A stretch of 64,000 nucleotides of DNA from Ceratobasidium sp. AG-K (Eukaryota; Basidiomycota; Agaricomycetes; Cantharellales; Ceratobasidiaceae): NCBI GenBank assembly GCA_037039685.1, contig JAWNGF010000015.1:1245126-1309125 (forward strand), in the 5' to 3' direction. The notes under the pieces are model-generated. The model saw only the letters and a list, made by a program, of their open reading frames with translations, made no database searches and was not told the origin of the DNA. The stretch's first letter is position 1; each line of letters opens with the position of its first letter. The position numbers and the translations under genes were made by a program. Shown here in pieces: positions 42,365 through 52,796 of the stretch.

Positions 42365-44953
42365 ATGCCACCGGCAAATCCTCCCAATGCCGGCGCCACA
42401 TCGAAGTCTGGCGCCGGCAACGGACTTCGCGGTGATGTGATACACGTGGCGAACGGCGGTAAGTACGATCGGTTCTCATCTCCGATCTCGTGGCTGATCA
42501 CGATCGGGTCTAGCAACGGTCGAATACATCAGGAACAACACCGCCATTGAGATTGTGCGCGCCAACAGCACCGTCGAGAGGTACCGAATCCTTCCAAAAC
42601 CCAAGGACCCGACAAAATGCATACTCGAGGAGGAGCTACGGTGCAAGGGTCCCAAAGCCGTCTGGACCCACAGCCAGTACCTGGACTTCCAGGTAGGTCC
42701 GATTCACTCTGATTTTGATTAGCGCTAATTTCATCTAGACCAAGGTCCGAACCGATACAACAACCGCGCTCAAAGGAAATACGAACATTAAATTGAAGGA
42801 TTGTCCCTTACAGGCGAGGCTCGATGTCTGCAACGCTGTAAGTCCATTATTTTTGTCACGATCACTCGACGGTCATCTGCCTTTACAGCTTAAACATGAA
42901 TACCCGTACTTCTTTCGATTCGCGAACGACTGGGCCGGCCAGGAGCTCATGCGGCGCGTGCTTGAAAACAAGCGCGACCACAAAAGAAACAAGACCGTCG
43001 AGAAACGGGCCGAGGCTGCCGAGCGAAAGGCAAAGGCGAAGGGCAAGCAACCCGTGACTGGTAAGAAGAAGGGCGATCGGGCTCCCTCGACTGTGACTGG
43101 CGCCTCGGATACGCAAGGTAAGTTTTATTCAATCCTCTATTTACATTTTATCGACTCCTGTTTAGCTAACGGAGCTGGCCCGAGCAACTCCGAGCGCACG
43201 GCTACCCCCGGTCCGCCGTCCAAACACCACGAGCCGAACGAAGATGAGGACGACGTGAATAGCGACAAGGAAGTCGAGCGTCACGAGGTACCCAGTCGCC
43301 TCAAGGCGCGTCCCAAGGTGTGTGTGTGAATGCGCCGACAATTTGAAATTGCTATTCTAACCCTAACATGACAGATGCTCAAGCGCGTCGAGAGCACCGA
43401 CTCCGAGGCCAATCAAGCGCCTGGCACTGAAAAGCCAGCCTCGCCGGTCACAAGCACCGTTGGACGCACAAGCAGCCCTGGACCGTCGCAGGTAAGCTAT
43501 CATTAAGTCAGTTATATTCTCCTTATTCGATCCTAATATGATTTTAGGATACTACGGACGATGTCGACGCGGGCGACAAGTCCTCCAAGGTATGTATAAT
43601 TCTATACAACCTTCCCAAAATGATTCTGATAGCAACTTAGAAACGCAAGACTCCAGACACGGAGGAAGCAATCGACTCTGAGGACGATGCGCCAGTTAAA
43701 GTGGTAAAGGTGAGTGTTCAATACTATATTTAGTTAATTTACTGACGCCGTCTTGGTAGAAAACCAAGACCTCGGAGGGAAACCGCAAGGAAAGCGAAAT
43801 CGCTACGCCCGTTGAAGTGCCAGCTCCGCCTGCGCCGGTAGCCAATAATGGCAAAAAGAAGGTGAGTCTTTCCCTCAACCAGCGCCATACCTACTTACCA
43901 TTTCACTAGAACCAAAAAGCCCCGGCGGTCGAGCCCGACGATCCTATGGACTCGGAAAGCGAAGAGGCGCCGCCTTTGACCAAAAAGGGCAAGGCGACCA
44001 AGGTAAGTGATTGCGCCAGCGCATTTCTGCCTAACTAACGGCACCGAACAGAAGCAGAAAGTCACTCCGATCCAGGAAGAGGAAAGCGATGTCGATGAGG
44101 ACACCCCGGACACGGTTGTCCCACCGCCCGCCACTAACGTGACCAACAACAAGGCATGTATTCACATTAATCGATAAGAATACATTACTAACAATCAATA
44201 CAAGGAAAAGGGAGCAGCGAAAGACGGACAGAAGGTCGCGCCGGTCGCCACTGGAACGAAGGGAAACAAGGTAAGATTAAGATACCTGGCCTTACCGTCG
44301 CTCACCAGCTTTTGTAGAAACGCAAGGCGCCCGAGCCCGAGGCCAATTCCTCAGACTTGTCTGAAGTCGAGGATGGAGGCGAGGTTGAGGACAAGTCCAA
44401 AGACAAGTCCGAAAGCGAACTCGAAGAGGTCGAGGAGCCCGTCGCATCTAAACCAAAGGGCAAGAACGTAGGGTCGGCCGCGGGTGGGGAGGGGGCTGGC
44501 GACGCAAGGGAGCCGGTAAGCCCCGCCCAGCATCATTGTGTGCGTGTCTGACCCCAAATCACAGGCAAAACTCGTCCAGCAAGACTCCTGGGATGCCGAC
44601 TACTCCGCGCAAGTTACGGAGCTCGCCAAGAACTTGACCCCGGCGCAAAAGCGAGCAGCGACTATCGCCGCGAAGAATGCCCGTGCCACCGCCGATAAGG
44701 CTGCCCAAGTCGCCCAGCTCGCCGCCGAGAAGGCCGCTCAACTGGCCCAGGCTGCCGCCGGGCTCGACGCCCCACAGCCGAAGCGACGTAAAAACGCCCG
44801 CACCAAAGCGCCCGCCCCGACGAAGACTCTCGACGCCAAGAAGGAGCTCGTCGAGTTGGTTATCAAACACACCCGGTAAGATTTTAATATACTTTGCACA
44901 AGTCCCAATAACGACTTTGTCTTAGTACAAGGTCGGGTGCTAGTCGCGCCTAA
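42365..44953 (+). CDS. Many-exon accessory gene inside the CACTA element, unknown function
   Basis: Starts MPPANPPNAGATSKSG and has about a dozen short exons with standard GT-AG introns (first donor at 42459, last acceptor at about 44927) ending at TAA 44951-44953. The N-terminal ~170 residues look folded (VEYIRNNTAIEIVRANSTVE, a Cys/Trp-containing block, HEYPYFFRFANDWAGQELM). The rest is a long, charged, Lys/Glu/Pro/Ser-rich chain made of repeated short exons (such as KKRKTPDTEE, KKTKTSEG, KKNQKAPAVE) with nuclear-localisation-like basic runs, then an Ala-rich likely coiled coil (KAAQVAQLAAEKAAQLAQAA). It lies back to back with the transposase. It could be the element's second protein, like TnpA, or a captured host gene. 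I do not recognise it. Confidence 0.68.
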
Positions 44954-45626
44954 GGGCCCAACCGACCCACTTTCAGCCCCGATTGCTCCATCTTATGGAC
45001 TTACTTCGTTTCTCGTTCACATTATGGTATGTTTGCATTTTTGGGCGTTTTATCATGTTCACGCTGAATTGCCTTCTATTCTAGCTTTTTTCGCTTTCTG
45101 TGTAGATTTATTTATATGCTTTTACCATCCCCCAGACGATCCGCGACAAGCTCCTGGACCTATCGCGCTTTACCCTCGGATTCCCACGGACGCCCCCGAT
45201 TTGTATTTCCATTCGCATAGCTTCAACTGGCCCATCCTAGATTTTCTTTCGGACTCTCCCGGCTTTCCTTTCGGATCCCCCGTATGTTACCCCCGGACTT
45301 CCCCCACAACGCACTTTTCCTACGGACTCGCTGGTCTTTTCCTACGGACCATCCGAATATATTAATCGGATCGTATTAGTGTGTATTTACAATGTTATTC
45401 GTATTATAAAATTTGTACACTTATTCGAGAGTGACTTGCGAACAATCCGGGAGAAGTGGGTAGTCGGCAAACCCAGACGGGGAAGAAAATCCCGGACTGT
45501 CCGGACCTCCGGACCGTCCGCGGGTCCGGATTTTGCCGCCAGTCCGGAGGAAAGTCCCTATGGCCCGCCATAGTGCACCACGCCGGACTTTTCCCCCGGA
45601 CGGTCCCGGGGCCACTCGCGGATTTT

Positions 45627-45664
45627 CTGCCCCCGGATCGTCCGGAAGTGGGGGGTCCACAGTG
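45627..45664 (-). repeat. Right terminal inverted repeat of the CACTA element
   Basis: Ends GGGGGGTCCACAGTG at 45664, the inverse of the left end, followed by the TCA duplication. Confidence 0.9.
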
Positions 45665-45667
45665 TCA

Positions 45668-46146
45668 GCGACGCTGAGTGCATAGTTCTTTATGAATTTC
45701 CCCTTCATGCAGGATCCATGCTACTGCAGCGCTGTGCTGGGGGTCACTCATTGTCGAACCAATTGCAAGGTCTCGGTCAACGTGATCGAAGCTAGGTCAC
45801 AAGACCATAAATGACTTACATAATGCCAAGCTTACATCACCCACCCACAAAGCACACACGTATTCACCGAAAACTCCATTATTATATTTATTGTACTGTA
45901 CTGTAATAGTATCAACGAGCGAAAACACGTCCCGCACATACACAAGAAACAACAAAAACTATTGTAGGACTAGTTGAACGGAAGGGGAAGGGGGTGGGAC
46001 AAGCCAGCATAAAACATACGAGGGTATGACCTAGGACCGATTAACCAAACAACAGGGATAGGGATAGAGAGGGGCATAGAGACCAGGTCGAGAGCATGTA
46101 TCACAAGTGTCCGCTCTGTGCTAGTCTGGATTCAAGTGAGAGAGGT
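45668..46146. other. Intergenic region
   Basis: No gene seen. It contains AT-rich runs (TATATTTATTGTACTGTACTG near 45885) and is probably the 3' flank of the next gene. Confidence 0.5.
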
Positions 46147-47515
46147 TTACGTCCTGCCCTCGTTCAACACGCCTTCCAAGCGCTCTTCGAGTCCCTTGCC
46201 GAGTCCTTCGCGGTCAAACTCTCCGCCGACGTCTCCACCCTCTCCTTCAGCAGCACCCAAGCCACCGATGCTTCCGTGTCCGTGCATGCCAATCACTCCG
46301 GGAAGGTGGCCAGGTTCTCCGGCGCCGCTCACGATCGAGCTCAAAGGAACCGCGGCGAGCGGAGTGGAAGCGAGCAAGTCGTGGTACGACATGAAGCTGA
46401 GCCTGTTCTGGGCCGTATCCGTGTTCAGCTGCGGGTTGGATTTACGCGGGCGGGGGCGCGCGGTGGGCAGAGGCGGGGTGGTCGGCGAGAGCGGGCTCGA
46501 GGGCGAGGTCGCACCGTTGTTCGGAGGCGATGTGCCGGTCACGTTGGGTGACAGGGCCGGCGAGAGGTCAGTCGCAGGAGGAGAGGGTGCGTTGGAATGG
46601 CTGTGGGTTGGAAATCCACCCGGCGGGTACGGACCGGTCGACTGGCGATCGCCGAATAGTGGCCTGCCAGTGGGTGACGGAGAACGGCCTGGTGAACATC
46701 GTTAGTACGTGCACGAATCAAACACGATACGCGAATATGGAATGGGCGTAAACATGAGTTTGGACTTGTGGACGGGGGTGTACGTGGTGCAAATGACGTG
46801 AGGTCACGAGTCATGTACGCGAGGTGGAGTGCGAGGCCCAACACGCCAAGTGTGGGGTGAGAGCCAGGCGGGAAATACGTCATGCGTAATCGATGGATGT
46901 GTATCGCACGGCCGAAAAACTCGACTGAATGGAACTCGGGTAAAACGACGGGACTTACTGTGGCCAAAGCGAGACATGGGCATTTGTGCGGGGGCGATCA
47001 CACTAATATCGTCGTCGGATCCAACATTCAGGGCACTGATCGCCGAGGTGAGCACACTTGGTACAGCTGCGTCAAGTTCATGGGCCATGGCACGGGAGAT
47101 GTGGTGGGGATCTCGCAGCGAGTGCGGATGGGGCGAGGTCAGCTGTTCAATGTCGCGTTCAAAGATCGCGCTCGACGACGAGTGACTGTAGACGATGACA
47201 ATTTTCGTGTTAGAACTGGTCTCGAAACAAAGACAGTCACGTACACGCTGGTGGGACTCGACGGAATCGAGTTGGGCGACTTGTTCCCGGCCAGTCGTGC
47301 AGTGCTCAGCGCTGTGGGACTAATAACCTGGGAATTAGGGCGGCTCGATCTGCCTGGGGGCGAGAGTGTCGAGTGGGCGTGGGTGGGGGGCGACAGCGAG
47401 ATACTGGGATTGCTCTTCATTGCTTCGGGTTCAGTGGCGGTTTCTGCTCCCAGTCAGCACCAGCCGATATATACTCGCTCGACTCACCGTTGGGGCGGGC
47501 GGTGCTTGCGGCCAT
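46147..47515 (-). CDS. Ser/Pro-rich protein of unknown function
   Basis: A host gene in four exons on the minus strand. Exon 1 is ATGGCCGCAAGCACC... (47515 to about 47488). Exon 2 starts after CAG with ETATEPEAM and runs through PTHAHSTLSPPGRSS. Exon 3 reads SSSSAIFERDIEQLTSPHPHSL ... DISVIAPAQMPMSRFGH. Exon 4 starts near RSPSPTGRPLFGDRQ and runs to the stop TAA at 46147-46149. All four joins keep frame with GT-AG borders. Most of the chain is disordered, with many SP/TP sites. Two short blocks look constrained: FERDIEQLTSP and LSFMSYHDLLASTPLAAVPL. No known domain; a regulatory or scaffold protein is possible but this is a guess. The last intron, of a few hundred bases, is unusually long for this window. 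Confidence 0.65.
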
Positions 47516-49294
47516 GGTGATGTGCTGGTAGGTGCTGTGTCCAGAGGCTATGGGGCCTTTTCAGCGCTTATCTATCCGCGGTTCGACAGGGGCGTTTCAA
47601 TATTCGCCTAGACCCCCTAGACGACGGAGCAAAGGTCTGTTGCCGTGGCTGCCTAGGCTTCCACTGATCCTCTCATCAGTCGGCCCTATGCACTCTCTTC
47701 CGGTTCGTGGTTTTACCCGCTGCCCTCGGAACATAACACTTCATTGTCTACACGGAGACCGGAACCTAGGAATCAGCAACCTCTTATTCCAAAATGTCCA
47801 ACCCGCAGCGGTCGCAAATCGTCCGTCAACAACCAACATCCTTGGGTGGCGTTGTCGCGTCGCTTCAGCCTCTCGACGGCCTCGACTGTCAGCTGACATA
47901 ACCCCTATTCACGTGGACATTGGGCTATATTTGATTCTTGTTTTCGACTTTAAGGCTATAATTACGCCCCTAACCGGCGTTCGTGAGAGCGAGACAATTG
48001 GCGGTGTGCATTGTCCGGCCACTTACTATCCGGTACTCTACACAGCCCCAATGTCCCGTTACCTTACACATGACGCATGCTCCTGTTCGATGTCTTCCTT
48101 GGCGCTGAGCCGGGCCTTGTTTCGGCCACCATCATAACAGCTCTTTTGCCTTTGCGGTGTTATATCAACGGGTCAACCGTCGACCGTAGCGAGTTGTGAA
48201 TGACTTGGATTTCAGGGAAGTTTGTCGTAACGGTAATTTATATTTTGATTGGTCCCGATAAAGCCGGCTGGAGACGACCACTGGGCACATCTTCCCACCT
48301 CGACCTTTCAAACTGAAATAGCAACAGTCAAAATACTGCGACTGGTTAGTCTGTAGGATAATGGCGAATATGGCTCGCTACCATTTGACGTTGGCATCAG
48401 CTGGTCAGGAGGTGGAATTTCGGTACTAGGATAAACCCTAACCTGCGAAGTTGAGGTGATAGGAATGATATTCCCTAATTCGGTTTTTCTACTATCAAGG
48501 CCGTTTGTCTCGTATCACGGAGAGTAAGTTCTCGATAAGCACTCTGATTGACCCGAAGCGGAGCACAGGGAGTAAGTCGGTCTCCCAATTCACCAGTATT
48601 ATTAGCCTACTAATTCACTTCTCAGTATATACTAACTGAAATCACATATCTCAGCCTGGATATCTGATCTATACACTTCAACACGTTGTCTCACAATTCA
48701 TCCGAAACTAATTCATATCTACGGCCATACCCGCCACCCTTCACACCCATGCAGTGCATATATCTTCAGTGTTCCAGGTTACACCAAACCTAAACCATCC
48801 AACTCGCAAGGACTCCTTCTCAGGTTGAAAGCAAGGACCTTGACTTTACGTTTCGTCCTTACATTGGCCCATCTAAGCTTGTAAGTTCCTTTGTCTCTCA
48901 AGGAACGAGGCGCGTCATCAGTTACAGACGTAAGCCCACCTCCCTTTCTTATGTATGCTGTGTCACTGATGTGAGTTTCAGATTAGGAATTTTCTAGGCC
49001 AGCTTTGGAGCGTAGAATGACGCTCCATTACGGGACCCAAGTTTGGTGATATTTTTGGGGGGCGGTGATCTGAGTTGCGCTTGGCATGCGAGCGAACTAC
49101 CAAGGTGATGTATTTTAACCCCGAGGTTTCGGGGAGATCTTGAATTAGCATACAAATAATTATCGCCTTCTTCTGGTGACAATATGATCAATCAAGTGAA
49201 TCTATAGACGGGTATTTTCTCATCTGCTCGCAAGTAGACTCATCAGGCGACTGGTGGATATTTAGCCATCGACCCATGTGGTCCTTGCTGGTCA
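47516..49294. other. Intergenic region, about 1.8 kb
   Basis: I see no gene that can be supported. A 201-codon open frame at 47532-48137 has no coding character. The first few hundred bases are likely the promoter of the minus-strand gene at 46147-47515. Confidence 0.5.
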
Positions 49295-50105
49295 TCACGA
49301 ATTAAAGAATGATGGGGCATTTTGAGTCAATCTGTTGATAAAGGGATCGCCAACTGGTAACTTGGCCCACAGATGGGAATCGCTTTGGACGGTGAGCTCG
49401 GCAAGCATTGGGACCCATATCGGTGGCGGAAGCGGGTCATATTGGATAGTGGTATGGGTTGAATCGGCACGTGCTAGTGTAAATAACTAACCAGTTCAAC
49501 TTTGAAGTGCCCGAGGGCGAGTATATGCAGTTTAGGACTCGGTCCAGGCCGAGCCGACCTTGAAAACACACGCAACTCACCGGGGTCCGGGCATCTGTCG
49601 ATCATGTCGAGGATTCCCCCGTAGATTCAATGAGACGTATCGGGGGTGCATCCATTGTGCTCCAGTCGATATACCCCAAGTTCTTGAGTTTTGGTGCACA
49701 CTTTTGCAACCTGCGCAGGAATCGCGAGTTCGACCCAATTCCCCTGGGCCAGGAATCCCACTCGTCTTCGCCGGCGGTGTAGTCGAATTCTAGCGATTGA
49801 AGACATAAACTAAGTCGAGTATGGGTACCACGAGTTTCCGCCTCGAGACGATTCACCAACAACTCGAGATAGTACAGAGAATCTATGCACATTTGTCGGT
49901 GTAAGTGAGGAAACGCAAAAATGTACCAGGCTCGGGAGACGAGGGAAGTCCTGGACAAGTCGCGGTGGCGCTCCAGGTTTTGGCAAACCAGGGAGACGAC
50001 ATCCGAGGGGACGAAAAGGCCCGGCAGAAGGGTGGCTATATTAGAATTAGCCCCAAGTGTAAAACTCGGGACGGTGGTCGTATGGGCGAAATTTCTCAAT
50101 TGCAC
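49295..50105 (-). pseudogene. F-box-like protein gene with a frameshift
   Basis: The start is MQLRNFAHTTTV at 50105. Residues about 28-65 (LLPGLFVPSDVVSLVCQNLE ... LVSRAWYIFAFPHLHR) look like an F-box-type N-terminus, which would link substrates to an SCF ubiquitin ligase, and the rest resembles the leucine-rich tail of such fungal proteins. The frame hits TGA near 49604. One extra G in the GGGGG run at about 49617 would instead give GILDMIDRCPDPG and lead to a good donor (G|GTGAGT, about 49583). Further exons look readable: PKLHILALGHFKVEL and WVPMLAELTVQSDSHLW, with a stop at 49295. So this is either a recent pseudogene or an assembly error in a homopolymer. Confidence 0.55.
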
Positions 50106-50138
50106 ATGACTTTTGTCTCGAGTCGAGAGGCGGGCCTC

Positions 50139-50227
50139 GCTCAGCGCAAACCGCAGTGCTAATTGAGGCTCGTAAGGGCTCGTTTACGCAAACGAGCCCT
50201 TACTTGCACGTGCGGTTTTCGCTGAGC
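50139..50227. repeat. Nearly perfect 89-bp palindrome
   Basis: The core arms GTAAGGGCTCGTTT (50172-50185) and AAACGAGCCCTTAC (50190-50203) pair perfectly around a 4-base loop. An outer pair, GCTCAGCGCAAACCGCA and TGCGGTTTTCGCTGAGC, continues the fold with an unpaired bulge between. It lies between the WASP stop (50334) and the F-box start (50105), both on the minus strand. It could be a small foldback transposon or act as a transcript end; the sequence alone does not decide. Confidence 0.8.
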
Positions 50228-50333
50228 GGTTCGTTGGTTGGAAGCGGTGGCGTCTCTTACATTTCCATTTTTGGTATCGAGTTTGATGAGATTTGCGGGT
50301 TCTTGGCGTACATGTACCTGTATTGGTCTAGCC

Positions 50334-52564
50334 TCAGTCATCATCCCAATCATCTTCCTCCTCTTCGTCGCTGCTATCTCCAATCGCCTTGTTACGCTGG
50401 GTAAGCGCGGCAGCCAACGCGCTCGCCAGGTCTCCTCCACCTGTAGCAGCTGCAGCACCAACGGCAGCACCAGCCACGCCCGCGGCTGCCGCAGTACCAA
50501 CTCCACTCGAGGATCCAGATTCGTTGGTTCCGGTCGTCTATAAGCCGTAGCTTGTCAGTTTCTACGAGACGGGCATTCGTACGGATAGCTCACCTTTTTG
50601 AGCGAGTGAATGCCCTTGCCCTGGATAGAAGCCAGCAAGTCTGAGCGACCAGGTTGTGGAGCGGGTACCGCAGCTGTAGTTCCTCCGCCTGTAAGAGTAG
50701 ACCTGGTCAGTAAATAAATTCGCGAAATCGTCAAATCTCGTACCTGGTGCGGGAGGAGGAGGAGGCGGGGGAGGCGCAGCACCTATAAAAAAAAAGACAT
50801 TAATACTTGGTACCTAGCCCATACTAGGGAGCGTCATTTACCTGGTGGAGGTGGAGGCGGCGGTGGGGGCTAGAAAGACAGTCAGATAAATTCCGAATAA
50901 AACCGACGTGCTTCAGAACTTACAGCACCACGTCCTGGTGGCGGAGGGGGAGGAGGTGGTGGCGGGGGAGCACCAGCTGTGTCAAAATAACTAATCAGTC
51001 ACTAAATCCCACAGTAATGAGGATTACTAACTTGGTGCGGGCGGAGGGGGAGGAGGGGGAGGGGCACCAGCTTTGCCGAGTTCATTATTATTTAATAACC
51101 AAATATAGCGAACATTACTCACTCGGCGGGGGTGGTGCTGGCGGTGGGGGTGGGGCGCTTGTCGGCGGTGGCGGTGCCATAGGAGGAGGTGGAGCCATGG
51201 GTGGTGGCGGTGGAGCTGTGGGTGGCGGCGGTGGCGCACTAGTGGGCGGACGCGGTGGCGGGGCGCTCGGTGGTGGGGGTGGGGCATTGGGTGGCGGCGG
51301 AGGAGCGCTTGTTGGCGGCCTTGGAGGTGGAGCAGCTGGGGGCGGTGGCGGTGCACTCGTTGGCGGGCGAGGAGGCGGCCCAGTGGGCGCGGGAGGCGGC
51401 GCGCTTGTTGGAGGAGGCACGCGTGGAGGAGGTGCACTGGGTGGCGCGGGAGAGGGTGGGGCCGGTTCAACTTGGTTTATGTTGCTAATGCTTTCTCCAG
51501 CCTCGGCGCGTTTGCGGACTGGAGCTGGAGGGGCTGGTGGGCGTTTGGCTCCCCCAGCACCACGGGGTTTAACAGGAGGCGGGGCGGCCTTTGCAGGTTT
51601 CTGAGCGGCTTGCTCCTGTAAGGGTTGTTAGTCAAGCACCCACGAAGAACCCTCGAGACTCACTTGAGCGCGATATTCTTCGACAAAGCCGCGAATAAAG
51701 TCTTCGTTGCCCTGCAGATCATTCTTGCTCACGCCATATTGTCCGAGTCCCTCCAACAAGGCCTGCCACGACGGGTCCAGACCAGTTGAAGTAAACCCGC
51801 CATCATTGTCGTAACCCATATGCGCAACATGCTTGAACCCAGAAGGCGCCGAGATGAGCGACTTGTCAACTTTGCCCTTTTTGCTCTTTGATTTGGATTT
51901 TGTCGGAGTTGAAGGGGCCGCCGCTTGGGGCTTTGCTTTGCCTATCGAAGAATGTAAGTGGACGATACGCGCGGTTCGCACGGGACTCACCGCCAGTGGA
52001 CAGCTTGTTGCGTTTCTCAAATTTCTTGTACATGGTGAGCGCCTCACTTTCGTTTGGGAACGAGAACCCAATCATGCTTTCCTGAGAATAGCGTCAGTCC
52101 GCGGTCATGGAGGAGAGCGGGGCGGTGCATCGGCGCGGCGTCGGGATAGCCGGCACCGCAGCACGCCAGACAGAGCTGAGTAGGATGAATGACTCACATC
52201 TCCCGCAAATGAGTGAAAGAACGGCCGGTCTTGGGTATACAGGATCGGCTCGTACACCTCGTGCTCCCAAATGATACCACGCGTGCCCTATCCAATCCAA
52301 ACATTTCCCGCCGTGAGTGACAATCCACCACTAAGCGCTCCAAAATACCTGAAGATCCACCACTCTCCACCAAAACCCTCCTCGGACCTTGTCGCTCACA
52401 AACGCGAGTGCACCTTGGATTCCCGAGAAGCTCCATTCGTTGGGGTTGGGATGAGCGTAATACACCCGAGCCACCGTAGCCGTGTGGATTTTGGTCGTTC
52501 CAGACGGCAAATGTTGCTTGATTGTGGCCTTTTCCGAGGCCGTGATTGTTGAGGCGGACGGCAT
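50334..52564 (-). CDS. LAS17: WASP/Las17 family actin nucleation factor
   Basis: Activates Arp2/3 to build branched actin at endocytic sites and polarity sites. Start MPSASTITASEKATIKQHLP at 52564. Exons 1-3 give a WH1 domain (VARVYYAHPNPNEWSFSGIQ, then EHEVYEPILYTQDRPFFHSFAGD, MIGFSFPNESEALTMYKKFE). Exon 4 has a basic run and a CRIB motif for Rho-type GTPases (ISAPSGFKHVAHMG). A very long proline region follows, with near-tandem units of the form RPPTSAPPPPP (51115-51420) and several small proline exons. The C-terminus is WH2 (DLLASIQGKGIHSLKK) plus a central and acidic tail ending DSSDEEEDDWDDD, stop at 50334-50336. The whole domain set is present and borders are GT-AG. It is divergent from the CHAT gene, 232 bases away. 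Confidence 0.93.
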
Positions 52565-52796
52565 CGCGTCGTCGGTGTTGACGTCGTCGTCAGTCGTGAG
52601 ATGGCACGCTCGGCGCTTATGATGTCTGGACCCTGACCATCGGCTGCGGGGCGTCCGCGGTCATTCTGCTTCGACGCCGAGCTCCGCCACACCATTGGTA
52701 CGGGGTATTCGAACCATCACCAGCTCCCGGTCATACCAAGGCCGCCACTTGAATGTATTAGCTAATTTTGCCTCTCGCGCCCTTGTGTCCAGCAAA

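Larger units (their letters stand above)
38313..45664. mobile_element. CACTA (En/Spm-type) DNA transposon, apparently complete
   Basis: 7352 bp with terminal inverted repeats CACTGTGGACCCC at both ends, flanked by the 3-bp duplication TCA (38310-38312 and 45665-45667). The inverted ends can be followed imperfectly for about 35 bases. Many copies of CGGATCGTCC- and CCGGAC-like motifs fill both subterminal regions (about 38330-38540 and 45440-45655), typical of CACTA elements. Inside are a Tnp2-type transposase on the minus strand and a long many-exon gene on the plus strand, with their starts 419 bases apart, so a shared promoter region is likely. Confidence 0.92.

Noticed and set aside
47532..48137. 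201-codon plus-strand frame
   Set aside because: Arg/Pro/Ser-rich without domain or splice structure, and it overlaps the likely promoter of the minus-strand gene.
48432..48445. Telomere-like AACCCTAACC
   Set aside because: A single short match without repetition.
51017..51604. Gly/Ala-rich plus-strand frame of 195 codons
   Set aside because: It is the antisense of the WASP proline repeat.
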